Part shown: one piece after another, positions 18,200 to 26,667 of the stretch
How the letters are laid out: each line of letters begins with the position of its first letter
Numbering within the stretch: the first letter of the stretch is position 1
Assembly (NCBI GenBank): GCA_902812365.1
Contig: CADDZC010000008.1
Coordinates: forward strand, 21,491 to 85,490
DNA from: Acidobacteriota bacterium
GTDB lineage: Bacteria; Acidobacteriota; Terriglobia; UBA7540
DNA: 64,000 bases
Direction: 5' to 3'
Translations under genes and position numbers: made by a program
The notes under the pieces: model-generated
Seen by the model: the letters and a program-made list of their open reading frames with translations, nothing else
What the model was told of the DNA's origin: nothing
The model's database searches: none

Positions 18200-18802
18200 T
18201 GCGCCCCTCGTGTGAATAGCAAGATGCTAATTTTCCGCACTACCGCAAGCTTCTGCTGAGCTCGACCCCAAATAGTCACTTCCGGCGTTACGGCCGGGCA
18301 CTGGCAGCAGTACCGTGACCGTCGCCGACGCCCCAACAGCTGGTCCGAAGCCAGCGGATGCATGGCGGGTCGCCGGCAACCTTAGGTTCCCCAAACCGTT
18401 TCCTGCCGGCACCGCCCCCCTTTCAGCAACCACGGTCCGATAAAGCTCTCCAAATTGTCTACCAAGGAGGGTCAAACCTTTCATAGGCTCATGAAAACAT
18501 AAGGTGTTCGCTCGCTCCCGTCGCGGCGGCTTCTGCCACTGTCGCCATCCGTTGGTTGTTGGCGCGAGTGACCGCTACCGCGCAACCGTACTACGGGGAG
18601 AGGGCAACTTTCAATGGAACGAAAGGGCAAAAACCATTGCCCTAAAGTACCCTAAGCGCGGCGGCGAGTCCCGTCAGGCTATTGCTGCGAGGCGTTCGGC
18701 GGCCTCGCGCCCGGCGGAAATCAGGCTGGACCTTCCGCGAATGACTTTCCAGGGAGAAGACGGCCCATCCACTCTCTCTCGCGACCAGGCCGGGTCCGTG
18801 CG
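18200..18802. other. 603-nt gap between GT2 and deacetylase genes
   Basis: This stretch holds regulatory element A (18588-18650). On the minus strand an 85-codon frame at 18227-18484 begins MKGLTLLGRQFGELY, but its Gly/Ala-rich composition has no family signature. A 19-codon frame starts at an ATG at 18548. Neither is convincing. It may be an untranslated leader for the GT2 operon or the remnant of a lost gene. Confidence 0.4.
18588..18650 (-). promoter_or_regulatory. Repeated EPS operator-promoter element, copy A
   Basis: On the minus strand: GTAC, then inverted repeat AGGGCAA-N6-TTGCCCT (18624-18643), CATTG (18616-18612) whose TTGAAA (18614-18609) can be a -35 box, and TAGTAC (18593-18588) 15 nt further as a weak -10. 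It shares its order and spacing with copies B to E, except that it has one extra base in the repeat spacer and a shorter promoter spacer, so it is the most divergent in the promoter half. It reads toward the GT2 gene at 18199. Confidence 0.6.
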
Positions 18803-19531
18803 TCAACGAGTGCGGGGCGGGAGAAAATCATGAACGGAGACGAATTTGAACCCTCGCCGGTAAACTTCCTCAATGATGGCGGGCAACGCCGCCACCGTTT
18901 TTGCGTGAATTACCTCCCCAGGCTCGCAGGCTCCGCATCCGTCATGCAGCAAGATTACCGAGCCGTCCCGCAGATTGGCAACGGTTTTCGCGGCAATGTC
19001 CTCGGCCGTGTTCTTCTCGACCCAATCGAAACCGGTATCCGACCACTGGACAGACCACATCCCCTGCTCACGTAAAACTGAAAAAAGCCCGAACCATCGC
19101 ACACCGTAAGGGGAGCGGAACACCTTCGGCCGAACTCCGGTCACCCGCTCGATGGCCTCCTGGGTGCGGTCGATTTCCCAGGCAATTCGCTTGCGGCTCT
19201 TCAGGCGCAGGCAGGGGTGGCTGTAGGTGTGATTGCCCAGGGCATGCCCTTCTCTGTGGATTCGGGCCACGATATTCGGGAACCGCTCAACCAGTTTTCC
19301 GTTGACAAAAAAAGTGGCCTGAATCCCGTGCGCCTTTAAAATGTCCAGAATCTGCTCGGTGCAAGGAGGTGTCGGACCATCGTCGAACGTCAGCGCAACT
19401 CGCTTAGCTCCCGCCGCCCCCCTCACCAGCGACGGCCCGAGAAGCTGCGAATCGTGCACCCAACAAGCATAGTAGACAGCCGCCGCCACACCCACCATAC
19501 AGCCCATCAGCGCCAGGAGTATCCAATGCAT
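18803..19531 (-). CDS. Polysaccharide deacetylase, NodB type
   Basis: 242 aa. An N-terminal membrane helix (residues 3-24) anchors it with the catalytic domain probably outside. The NodB motifs are complete: VALTFDDGPTPP (metal Asp residues), GNHTYSHP (metal His residues), FRSPYGVRW, and SVILLHDG. It is a different subfamily from the DAC-type enzyme at 16084, so the locus has two deacetylases. Start: ATG 19531. The downstream (3') side is the 603-nt gap; a hairpin separates it from the sugar transferase gene upstream. Confidence 0.88.
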   Translation of the reverse strand: MHWILLALMGCMVGVAAAVYYACWVHDSQLLGPSLVRGAAGAKRVALTFDDGPTPPCTEQILDILKAHGIQATFFVNGKLVERFPNIVARIHREGHALGNHTYSHPCLRLKSRKRIAWEIDRTQEAIERVTGVRPKVFRSPYGVRWFGLFSVLREQGMWSVQWSDTGFDWVEKNTAEDIAAKTVANLRDGSVILLHDGCGACEPGEVIHAKTVAALPAIIEEVYRRGFKFVSVHDFLPPRTR

Positions 19532-19700
19532 CTTCGGTTCCTTCGTCCAACGCTACGGAATCAATACCCCCAAGCGCCGCGGACCTGCGCCGCCTTGCCG
19601 ATCCCGGTGCCGGCGGTTCCGATTGGTGAACCGTTATGGGCTCGGCAACTGGGGGGATGGCCGGAGCGGTAACGAGGGGAGCACAGCCCACCCTCGACGG

Positions 19701-19724
19701 GGCTTGCGTCCGGGGACGCGAGCC
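19701..19724 (-). terminator. Strong hairpin after the sugar transferase gene
   Basis: GGCTTGCGTCC and GGACGCGAGCC form an 11-bp stem (one G-T wobble) around a 2-nt gap, 62 nt beyond the stop of the 19786-21177 gene on the minus strand. There is no T-tract after it, so it may be an mRNA-stabilising or processing hairpin rather than a factor-independent terminator. Confidence 0.45.
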
Positions 19725-19785
19725 TGAAAGCATGGCTCAAGACTCTGCCCGCACCCATCTTGGCCGCGCCTGCCCATGCCCTCCC

Positions 19786-21177
19786 TTACCGCCCGCCTCG
19801 CCCCAAGAGCAGGATTTTCAGGGTTTGAAAAACAATCAGAAGGTCGAGCCCGACCGAGAGGTGCTTGATGTAAAACAAGTCGTAGGCTAGCTTATCGGCG
19901 TTATCGTGTAGGCTATCACAGTAGCCTCTGTGCACTTGCGCCCAGCCGGTGGCGCCCGGCTTTACGACCCAGCGCTGGGAGTAAAAAGGAATCTTCTCCA
20001 CGCATTCCCGCTCCTGCACCGGAACAAACGGCCGCGGCCCCACGAACGACATGTCGCCGTGCAGAATATTGTAGAACTGCGGAAGCTCGTCCAGCCGGGT
20101 GCGGCGCAGCCAGCGCCCGACTCGCGTACATCGCTCGTCGTTGGCTTGGGCCGGCCGCAGGCTTTCGTCTCGGTCAGCCCCGTCGTACATGGAACGAAAC
20201 TTGTAGAGGGTGAAGGGCTTGCCATCCTTGCCGATCCGCGTCTGACGAAAAATAATTGGCCGGCCGGAATCGATCCAGATCGCCAGGGCGATCACCACCA
20301 TAGCCGGCAGGCACAACACCAAGCCGATGGCCGACAGCAAGATGCCGCAGACCCGCTTGTAGACGATGATCGAGCGCGACACCCGGAAACCGGGCGAGAA
20401 GAGCAGCCAACTCAGCCGCAGCGAATCAACCGGCACTTTCCCGGTGATGGCTTCGTAGACGTCGGCTCCATCCTGGACGAGGACGCCCCGTGTCTTGAGC
20501 TGGAGCAGCGCTTCAACGGGAAGATTACCTCGCCGGTCGGCCATGGTGATAATGACTCGCCTGATCTCGCGGGGATCGATGACGGCCGCCAAATCCTCGG
20601 CTCCGCCCAGGCGCCGCAGTCCGCCGGCGCGAGAATCGCCGTCAAGCCCATTCCCCAAATAACCTTTGAGGCGCACACCGATTTCCGGATGTTTTTCGAT
20701 TTCCGCCGCCAAGGCGGTGGCCAGGGGGCCGTCTCCGAGCAGAACCGCGTGTTCGGCCAAGCGAACAGATCGGCTCAACGCAAAGAACAGTCGGCGCGTG
20801 CCGGTGAGGAACAGGCCGGCCAGCACTACGCCCAACAGCGACACCCGAGCGTCCAGCCCCACCGCCGGATAGGTGTAATAGAGAAACGCCAGTATGAGAC
20901 AGACGGTGCCGAGCACCTGCACCAGCCGGGTGACTACTTCGCGCGGGTTCGTCAGCACCAGCGAGTCGTACAGATCGTAGTAGTACATGCACAGCAGGCA
21001 GATGGCGCAAGCCAGCGCAATTTTGAGGACGCCATTGCCATATTGCAGAATGATCGGCGTGCGGTTTCCCAATCCCGCGTAAGTGGCCGTGATGAGAGCC
21101 AGAAAGATCAGCGACGCTTCTGACAAGGCCAGCAAAAGCGTGCGGTTCGGAAAATAAACATTAAACACCCGCGTCAT
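19786..21177 (-). CDS. Undecaprenyl-phosphate sugar transferase, XrtA/PEP-CTERM type
   Basis: 463 aa. Four or five N-terminal membrane helices, a central nucleotide-binding-like domain (AVLLGDGPLATALAAEIEKH near residue 150), one further helix around residue 285, and a C-terminal bacterial sugar transferase domain with RTRIGKDGKPFTLYKFRSM, RRTRLDELPQFYNILHGDMS and VGPRPFVP. The FNVYFPNRTLLL start and domain order match the PEP-CTERM-associated family TIGR03013. It loads the first sugar phosphate on undecaprenyl phosphate and starts the repeat unit. The ATG overlaps the kinase stop (ATGA). Confidence 0.9.
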   Translation of the reverse strand: MTRVFNVYFPNRTLLLALSEASLIFLALITATYAGLGNRTPIILQYGNGVLKIALACAICLLCMYYYDLYDSLVLTNPREVVTRLVQVLGTVCLILAFLYYTYPAVGLDARVSLLGVVLAGLFLTGTRRLFFALSRSVRLAEHAVLLGDGPLATALAAEIEKHPEIGVRLKGYLGNGLDGDSRAGGLRRLGGAEDLAAVIDPREIRRVIITMADRRGNLPVEALLQLKTRGVLVQDGADVYEAITGKVPVDSLRLSWLLFSPGFRVSRSIIVYKRVCGILLSAIGLVLCLPAMVVIALAIWIDSGRPIIFRQTRIGKDGKPFTLYKFRSMYDGADRDESLRPAQANDERCTRVGRWLRRTRLDELPQFYNILHGDMSFVGPRPFVPVQERECVEKIPFYSQRWVVKPGATGWAQVHRGYCDSLHDNADKLAYDLFYIKHLSVGLDLLIVFQTLKILLLGRGGR

Positions 21178-22058
21178 TGGTCCTCACCTCCCGACTCGGG
21201 AAGCAAGCGCGTCAGTTCGTTCTTATCCGGTAACTTCTGCTCATAGGAGCGGTAGTAGTACCGGTCATGCCGCAAATCCTCGCTGGCATTCCAAACCATC
21301 CCCGCAATGTCAATCCCCTCAAGCCCGGCCAGCGTCCGACGCAGAATGTCCCGCGGCGTGTACCCCGGCCGCACCACCAGCAAAACCGTATCGGTCAGAA
21401 CTCCGAGGGAATGAGCATCGGCAAAAGGAACCAGAGGCGGCGAATCAAAGATGATCCAGTCGAAGGCAGGGGTCATTCGCTGGATCAGTTCCCGCATCCG
21501 CGCGCTCTGCAGCAACTCGAACGGATTGCCGGAAGATTTTCCCGCCCCGAGGTAGTGCAAGCCGAGCGGCTCCACGCGACATAACGCTTTCTCGAGCTCG
21601 ATCCGGCCCTCCAGAAACTCGCCCATGCCCGGCCGCGCGCCGAGGCCCAGGACTTCGCTGATTCCCGGCTGCCGCAGGTCGGCGTCAACCAAGGCCACGC
21701 GGGCAAACGAACGGGCCAAGCTGACCGCGAGATTCACAGCCGTAACCGTTTTACCCTCTTTCGGAATGCAACTCGTCACCGTCACTCGGCTCAAGGCGCG
21801 TCGTCGTCGCATCTGGTTGAGCCGGTAACACAGGAGACGGAATTTTTCGGCTCCTAAATCGTGGTTTGACCCGCAACTGACGATTCGCCCTTCCGGGCGA
21901 ACCCGGCAGGAGACGGTTTCCACCCCTTCGAAGCCCCTGGCTCGAACTTCCGGGGTTTGCGGTTCGAGCGGACCCGGCCGACGTTCGGGAGGATTCGCCA
22001 GGCCGGCATCCCCTCCACTTTCCAGGGATCGGCGAAGCGCCTCGAATATCCGACTCAT
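21174..22058 (-). CDS. Exopolysaccharide tyrosine autokinase (CpsD/BY-kinase, PEP-CTERM type)
   Basis: 294 aa cytoplasmic BY-kinase. SRIFEALRR at the N-terminus is the usual start of PEP-CTERM-locus kinases (TIGR03018). Walker A is CIPKEGKT (residues 97-104, K103), Walker A' is VALVDADLRQP (D125, D127), and IIFDSPPL is Walker B. The C-terminal tail carries RYYYRSYEQ, a tyrosine cluster for autophosphorylation. It would control chain length with the Wzz-like partner encoded 87 nt upstream. The usual Gly in the Walker loop (PGEGKT) is Lys here. Confidence 0.9.
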   Translation of the reverse strand: MSRIFEALRRSLESGGDAGLANPPERRPGPLEPQTPEVRARGFEGVETVSCRVRPEGRIVSCGSNHDLGAEKFRLLCYRLNQMRRRRALSRVTVTSCIPKEGKTVTAVNLAVSLARSFARVALVDADLRQPGISEVLGLGARPGMGEFLEGRIELEKALCRVEPLGLHYLGAGKSSGNPFELLQSARMRELIQRMTPAFDWIIFDSPPLVPFADAHSLGVLTDTVLLVVRPGYTPRDILRRTLAGLEGIDIAGMVWNASEDLRHDRYYYRSYEQKLPDKNELTRLLPESGGEDQ

Positions 22059-22145
22059 GCAAACCCCTTCCCTCGCAACCGGCTCGTCTCTGAAAGCTGA
22101 TGCCGCGAAATACCGTTCTTGGCGGCGATTGGCACCGCCAACCCT

Positions 22146-23858
22146 TTATCGGAGCGGAACGGAACTGATCGCCCCCAGGTAAACCGCCGCGCCCACAGAA
22201 GCCACCACTGCCACGCTGACGGCGGCCACTTCCAGGCTTCGACGCCACCTTTGCCACTTCTGTTCCCGCGGTGTGCGCAGATTCGGAATCCGCGCCAAAA
22301 TGGCCACCCGGGTTGATTCAATTTCCCGTTCGCTGCGTAAGGTTTGGTCGCGAAATTCGCGCACCAGCATGAGTCCAATTCCCACGCACAGGCCCGAACC
22401 CCAGCCGAGCAGAATGATTTCAAGCGGATTCGGCTCGTCCGGCTTTTCCGGCAGGCTGGCAGGGTCGAGAATGCGAAACTGTTCGCCTTGCTGACGTTCT
22501 TCGAGATTGGTCGCCAGTTCCGACTGCAACTTCTTCTTCAGCAGCGACTGGTAGTACTCCTGCGCGTTCTGATAGGCCCGAGTGACTTCCGCCAGTTGCT
22601 GCTCCCGAACCGGAGTCAGATTCAGGTGCGATTGGACGTCGTGAATCCGAGCGCGCAGCGTGTTGATCTCCTTTTGCCGGTCCTCCATTTCCAGGCTGAT
22701 GGCTTTGAGTCGACTGTTGACCTCCACCAGCGCCTGATCTTCCGCCACGGTGGAGGCTGCGACGGTGGTCGTGCCTTTCGTGTGCGGCGGGGCCGGGCTC
22801 TGGCCCGCCGCACCTCCGGCGTTCGCCTGACCGCCCGCACCCGGCGGCGGTCCAGCCTCGAGCTTGCGCGTCAAAGCTTCCCACTGGGCGATCTTCTCTC
22901 TCGTTCGGATCACATCCGGGTATTGCGGCGTGTAAACAGCTTCCAGGTCCGCCAAGTGCCGGCGCAACTCGCTGAGCGTCGCCTCGGCGGCCGCGAGAGG
23001 GCTGACCCGGGAGCCAGCCGCCGCCAAGCCCATGGTCTTTTGCACCGCCTGATATTCGTTTCGAAGCGATTCCAAGTAGACCTTTTGCTGTTCCGCGCGA
23101 CTCAACGCGTCGGTCGAAGAGTTGAGTTGGGCTTCCAGGCTGCTCAGAATCTGCAGGTTGCTTTGCTCCTGTTCCGGAAGCTCTCCGAGATAGCGCATCT
23201 TATATTCTCGTTGGCGCTGTTCCTGGGCCGCCAGGTCTTTGGCGGCCTGCTCGAGCTGACTCTCCAAAAACGTCGTCGTGCCAACCGAGGCTTGGGTGCG
23301 CGACTGCAAATTCTCTTCGATAAACAGCGACGTCAACTCGTTGGTAATCTGCTGTGCCACGTGAGGGTTACGGGCCGCGTAAGAAATCCGAAAGGCCGTT
23401 AGCTCCCCCGGCTTCCCCGGCGCCTCGACCGGCTCGATGCGAATATCGCGGCGCATCTTATCAACGACATCTTCCATGATCTCGTGGGCGCGTTCCGACG
23501 GATACAGGTTAAACTGTTCGATTAATCGCTGCAGCCGAGTGCGGCTCAAAATCTGCTGGGTCATACTTTGCAGGCGATCTTGCAAGTCCGACACCACGTT
23601 GGGCGTCACGTATTGCTCGGGAACCCGTTGATGGACGACCAAGACCAGGGCTTCCGACCGGAACACGTACGGCCAGCGACGTGCCGCCGCAAACCCCAGC
23701 CAGCCGCAAAGAAATAGCGGTACCAGGAGCCACCAGCGCTGGCGGGCAATCGCCTGCCAATAATCCTGGGCAGTGAATCGACCTGCAGGGGTTTCTTCGA
23801 GAAACTCTTCGTCCACCATCGCCATCCTTAAGGCCTTTTGTGCCTCAGGCCCCATCAC
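22146..23858 (-). CDS. Polysaccharide chain-length determinant (Wzz/PEP-CTERM type)
   Basis: 570 aa. Residues 30-65 hold the Wzz start and first membrane helix (WWLLVPLFLCGWLGF); a long coiled-coil periplasmic part follows (about residues 170-430) with a Pro/Gly-rich insert near 340; a second helix lies near 480 (EIILLGWGSGLCVGIGLML) and a third at the C-terminus. Layout and position before the autokinase match the XrtA-system chain-length protein (TIGR03007). The ATG at 23858 overlaps a small upstream frame as TGATG. Repeated element B is about 150 to 200 nt upstream and is the likely promoter of the wzz-kinase-transferase operon. Confidence 0.9.
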   Translation of the reverse strand: MMGPEAQKALRMAMVDEEFLEETPAGRFTAQDYWQAIARQRWWLLVPLFLCGWLGFAAARRWPYVFRSEALVLVVHQRVPEQYVTPNVVSDLQDRLQSMTQQILSRTRLQRLIEQFNLYPSERAHEIMEDVVDKMRRDIRIEPVEAPGKPGELTAFRISYAARNPHVAQQITNELTSLFIEENLQSRTQASVGTTTFLESQLEQAAKDLAAQEQRQREYKMRYLGELPEQEQSNLQILSSLEAQLNSSTDALSRAEQQKVYLESLRNEYQAVQKTMGLAAAGSRVSPLAAAEATLSELRRHLADLEAVYTPQYPDVIRTREKIAQWEALTRKLEAGPPPGAGGQANAGGAAGQSPAPPHTKGTTTVAASTVAEDQALVEVNSRLKAISLEMEDRQKEINTLRARIHDVQSHLNLTPVREQQLAEVTRAYQNAQEYYQSLLKKKLQSELATNLEERQQGEQFRILDPASLPEKPDEPNPLEIILLGWGSGLCVGIGLMLVREFRDQTLRSEREIESTRVAILARIPNLRTPREQKWQRWRRSLEVAAVSVAVVASVGAAVYLGAISSVPLR

Positions 23859-23950
23859 GTCACCGCCTTCACGAACGTGGCGGGCACGGCTCGGCGTACT
23901 CCCAATCGGCCTCGCAGAGCGCTATAAGCCGCTTTTACGGGTCGCAACAC
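23855..23950 (-). CDS. Possible small leader peptide coupled to wzz
   Basis: A minus-strand frame ends with TGA at 23857-23855, overlapping the wzz ATG as TGATG, the classical arrangement for translational coupling. A GTG at 23950 lies 87 nt from the CATTG of element B, the same distance seen between elements C, D and E and their start codons; ATG codons at 23974 and 23986 are alternatives. The peptide (about 31 aa) is basic, with RPVKAAYSALRGRLGVRRA. No family is recognised. It may be a leader peptide or chance. Confidence 0.3.
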   Translation of the reverse strand: MLRPVKAAYSALRGRLGVRRAVPATFVKAVT

Positions 23951-24302
23951 CTCGCCGCTCGCCCAGGGGTCCATCAGCCGCGACATCCACGGCGGCCGGT
24001 CGAGGGAACCAGCGTAAGCGGGGTCAGGGCAAATGACAATGCGACTAAAGGGCATAGGGATTGCCCTTCAGTACGATCACTGGAGCTAGGCTCCGCCGTG
24101 CAGCCCTATCGAATGGGCAAAGCTCCCGGCGCCGGGCCAAACCCGCCGGTTTCCAAGCCTTCCGACACGGAAGGGTCGCTTCCGCCAGGTGAAGGTCAAA
24201 AAGGCAGGGGTATACATCGATCTAAGGCATTGAAAACAGGTAGATTGCTGTAGTATACGCCGAAGCTCTGGAAGGTATTTCGAGCCCACTGCCTCAGGCC
24301 GT
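23859..24302. other. 444-nt gap upstream of wzz
   Basis: Holds element B and the possible leader peptide. Beyond element B, between 24075 and the PEP-CTERM stop at 24303, I see no gene, no T-tracted terminator and no repeat. The stretch around 24220-24260 is AT-richer than its surroundings. Confidence 0.5.
24011..24074 (-). promoter_or_regulatory. Repeated EPS operator-promoter element, copy B
   Basis: Minus strand: GTACTGA, inverted repeat AGGGCA-N7-TGCCCT (24049-24067), then GTCGCATTG; TTGTCA (24039-24034) as -35, 17-nt spacer, TACGCT (24016-24011) as -10. The spacer TTTGCCCTGACCCC is nearly shared with copies A and E. It would drive the wzz-kinase-sugar transferase operon. Confidence 0.7.
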
Positions 24303-25145
24303 TCAAGCCCACGCCCGGCGCAGACCCCCACCCAAGAACACCAACGCGGCTACACCCCACAGGGCCATCGTCCCCGGCTCAGGTACCGGCGTCGCGTCCA
24401 CCAACCCGGCCTGAGTAAAGGGGGTACTCATCACGTTGCCGTTCGGATTGCATGCTCCGGTCGTGCTAGCATCGCACCCATAACCGACCGCGAACGTTCC
24501 GAGGGGCAGAGCCCCCGAGAAATTCAGGGTGACATAGCCGGTTTGGTTCAGCGTTACCCCGTTGATGGTATAGGCGAAGATCCCAAAGCTGCCGGTCGTC
24601 GGATTAACCGTAATCCCGATGCCGGGGGCGTTGGCGTCCCATTGCTGCCAGTTCGTAAAGCTCTCTGAGGCGTCGCCTTGGTCCTGCAGTCCTACCGCAC
24701 TGGTGACGGGCTGAGTAGAGCTGGCACTGAACTGCGTGGCGTAGCCGGTGCTGGTGTTCCAAGATCCCATATAGACGTTCGTCCCGCCTAATTGCGCCGT
24801 TGCACCGGGAGACTTGGAGGCGCTGCCGCCGATAGAAAAGCTGCTGATTTGCGGCGCGGTGAAGGAACTGGTCTGATTCGGGACGCCGATCAGCAAGACA
24901 ATGGTGCCTACCGTCGATGAGCCACTTTTACCTTGATCGTAGATATCCAGGCTGCTCGGCCCCAGGCCTATCGTCTCGTTGTTGTAGACGTAGGAGCAAC
25001 CGGTGCTGTTCGGGCAAGTGGCCGGATTCCCGATAAACAACGGAGGGTCCACCAGGGTTTGCGCGCCAGCCAGCACCGCCCCCAAGGCCAAAATCGCTGC
25101 CCAGCAGCCTAACGCCGGGAGAAGTCTCTTTAACTGTTTCGCCAT
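24303..25145 (-). CDS. PEP-CTERM sorting domain protein
   Basis: 280 aa secreted protein. Signal peptide at residues 1-29 (KQLKRLLPALGCWAAILALG then AGAQ). The body is Gly/Ser/Thr-rich with few charged residues. The C-terminus is a textbook PEP-CTERM tail: PVPEPG at 253-258, a hydrophobic helix (WGVAALVFLGGG) and a basic end (LRRA). This is the sorting signal cut by an exosortase, linking the protein to the adjacent exopolysaccharide locus. The body has no recognisable enzyme domain; it may be a matrix protein. An AGGAGGG ribosome site precedes the ATG, and element C lies 88 nt upstream. Confidence 0.88.
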   Translation of the reverse strand: MAKQLKRLLPALGCWAAILALGAVLAGAQTLVDPPLFIGNPATCPNSTGCSYVYNNETIGLGPSSLDIYDQGKSGSSTVGTIVLLIGVPNQTSSFTAPQISSFSIGGSASKSPGATAQLGGTNVYMGSWNTSTGYATQFSASSTQPVTSAVGLQDQGDASESFTNWQQWDANAPGIGITVNPTTGSFGIFAYTINGVTLNQTGYVTLNFSGALPLGTFAVGYGCDASTTGACNPNGNVMSTPFTQAGLVDATPVPEPGTMALWGVAALVFLGGGLRRAWA

Positions 25146-25206
25146 CGTGCCACCCTCCTCGACCGAAATGTGGAGCTAAATCACGCGGAGCTCGGCCAGC
25201 GTTCCC

Positions 25207-25270
25207 ATGATCGCCGCGCCGTTTTGCACCGTCAATGGTACGAACGGGAGATTTCTCTGCCTTCCCAGGC
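25207..25270 (-). promoter_or_regulatory. Repeated EPS operator-promoter element, copy C
   Basis: The most diverged copy in the inverted repeat, found by its CGTACCATTG core. On the minus strand AGGCAGAGAAATCTCCC replaces the GGGCA-N7-TGCCC palindrome, then GTTCGTACCATTG; TTGACG (25235-25230) as -35, 17-nt spacer, GATCAT (25212-25207) as a poor -10. It lies directly upstream of the PEP-CTERM gene. Confidence 0.5.
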
Positions 25271-25341
25271 AAGGCGACCTTTGCCCTTTGGCCAGCCGGC
25301 CCCATCTCAGGATCCCAATGCGCAATCCAGGCCTGGCACCT

Positions 25342-25704
25342 TCATTTTCCCGCCGTATGCACCCGAAGCAACCGATATTTGGTAATCCTGGCCGCAAGGC
25401 CCAGCTCGGCGCCCGTTAGGGGTACCTCGCGGACGATGTATCCTCGGCAATGAACCTGGGTCGTAGCCTGCCCGGACGATCTTTGAAAGAGCGAAAAAAT
25501 CATCTCGATGGCCGTTTTGGGAGGGACCGGGTCAACCGCCCGGATGAATACCCCGGCGCCGCTGATGTTTTCCGTAACTCCTTCATGCCACTGAGTTTCC
25601 CCAGTTTTGCGATACTTGATTGGGGTCTTGACTTCGAAACGGGGCGGGCGCGGTAACCAACCGGGCGGCGGGTCGGGACCCCGGCACTCTCGAACGACGG
25701 TCAC
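25342..25704 (-). CDS. PilZ domain protein
   Basis: About 120 aa. RPPRFEVKTPIKYR followed by NISGAGVFIRAVDPVP is the PilZ pattern (basic N-terminal segment plus N-x-S-x-x-G), though the first motif lacks the full RxxxR, so c-di-GMP binding is likely but not certain. The frame opens at a TTG at 25734; a GTG at 25704 is better because AGGGGG precedes it and it puts the gene 88 nt from element D, as for elements C and E. It could couple second-messenger level to polymer synthesis or export. Confidence 0.75.
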   Translation of the reverse strand: MTVVRECRGPDPPPGWLPRPPRFEVKTPIKYRKTGETQWHEGVTENISGAGVFIRAVDPVPPKTAIEMIFSLFQRSSGQATTQVHCRGYIVREVPLTGAELGLAARITKYRLLRVHTAGK

Positions 25705-25764
25705 TATTCCCCCTGACGGCGAGCCAGATTCCAAGCCCTTTGCGCCTTACGAGCTCCGTTCGCC

Positions 25765-25829
25765 ATGCTAGGGATGGAAGCGCTCCCTTAGCAATGGGAC
25801 GGTCGGGCAGTTTTACTGCCCGTCAGTAC
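25765..25829 (-). promoter_or_regulatory. Repeated EPS operator-promoter element, copy D
   Basis: Minus strand: GTACTGA, perfect inverted repeat CGGGCAG-N5-CTGCCCG (25804-25822), then CGTCCCATTG; TTGCTA (25794-25789) as -35, 18-nt spacer, TAGCAT (25770-25765) as -10. It lies between the first response regulator gene and the PilZ gene and reads toward PilZ. Confidence 0.7.
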
Positions 25830-25929
25830 ATGTACCGTACATGAGGCTTGGCGGTAAGCGCGAAAGACAAGGCCATTGGAGGAAGTAGATAGCCAATAAG
25901 TTACTGAAAAACAAGATGATAAGCTGGGA

Positions 25930-26604
25930 TTACTCGTTGGGGAGAAGGTTGTGATTGATGGCAAACAAAGCCAGCTCCAAGCGATTGGAGACCCCCACTT
26001 TGTCAAATATTCCGGTGAGGTGATACTTGACGGTCCGTTCGCTTACCGAGAATTTCTCCGCGACATCTTTGTTCGTACAGCCGGCCACGACGGCGGCAAT
26101 GATCTCCAGCTCGTGGGGTGTCAGCCCGAAATTCTTCTTTCCCCCATTCGGATTAGGAGCGGGCAGGAACTCTCGCAGCGCCTGGATCAGGTTGGACACG
26201 CTTTCCAAACCCACCCAGTAATGGCCTGCCATAATCTGGCGAATGCTCTTCAATAGCAGCTCCGTCGCCGATTCCTTCAGGACTATGCCTCGCGCTCCAA
26301 GTTGCAGCGCCTCAATCATTTCCGCCTTTTCTACTACGGCCGCCAAAATCAGTGTGCGGACCGAGAGGGACAACGCCGCCATCTGCCGCAAGGCCTCCAT
26401 GCCCGAACATCGCGGCATCGCCAAATCGAGCAACAACACGTCGGGACGCAACTCGCTGGCCAGCCTCACTGCCGCTTCCCCGTCGCCCGCCTCAGCCACC
26501 ACACAGAAGTCCGGCTCTGCTTCGAGAAGCCTCTTCAGCCCGTCCCGAAACACGGGGTGGTCGTCCGCAACGAGAATCCGTACCCGTTTGTCCGCCCCGT
26601 CCAT
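25930..26604 (-). CDS. NarL/LuxR-type response regulator, copy 1
   Basis: 224 aa. Receiver domain with acidic pair D14-D15, phosphoacceptor D60 (LLLDLAMPR) and K110 (GIVLKESA). The conserved Thr/Ser that follows the fourth strand is Ala (LILAAV, A88), which usually weakens phosphorylation-dependent switching. The C-terminal LuxR helix-turn-helix (LTPHELEIIAAVVAG to SERTVKYHLTGIF) is intact. Its tandem paralogue is at 26785-27459; no histidine kinase is present nearby. Repeated element E lies 90 nt upstream of its ATG, so it may regulate itself along with the exopolysaccharide genes (inference). Confidence 0.9.
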   Translation of the reverse strand: MDGADKRVRILVADDHPVFRDGLKRLLEAEPDFCVVAEAGDGEAAVRLASELRPDVLLLDLAMPRCSGMEALRQMAALSLSVRTLILAAVVEKAEMIEALQLGARGIVLKESATELLLKSIRQIMAGHYWVGLESVSNLIQALREFLPAPNPNGGKKNFGLTPHELEIIAAVVAGCTNKDVAEKFSVSERTVKYHLTGIFDKVGVSNRLELALFAINHNLLPNE

Positions 26605-26667
26605 GATGTATCGAGAAGAAATCAGCCTTTCGGTCGGCGACCAGCGACGCCGACCCAGTCAGCATGG

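Noticed and set aside
18227..18484. 85-codon minus-strand frame
   Set aside because: No family pattern, no good ribosome site, composition of non-coding type; kept only as a note in the gap.
24222..24260. Plus-strand promoter TTGAAA-N18-TATACG
   Set aside because: No plus-strand gene follows; it is inside the gap before the PEP-CTERM 3' end.
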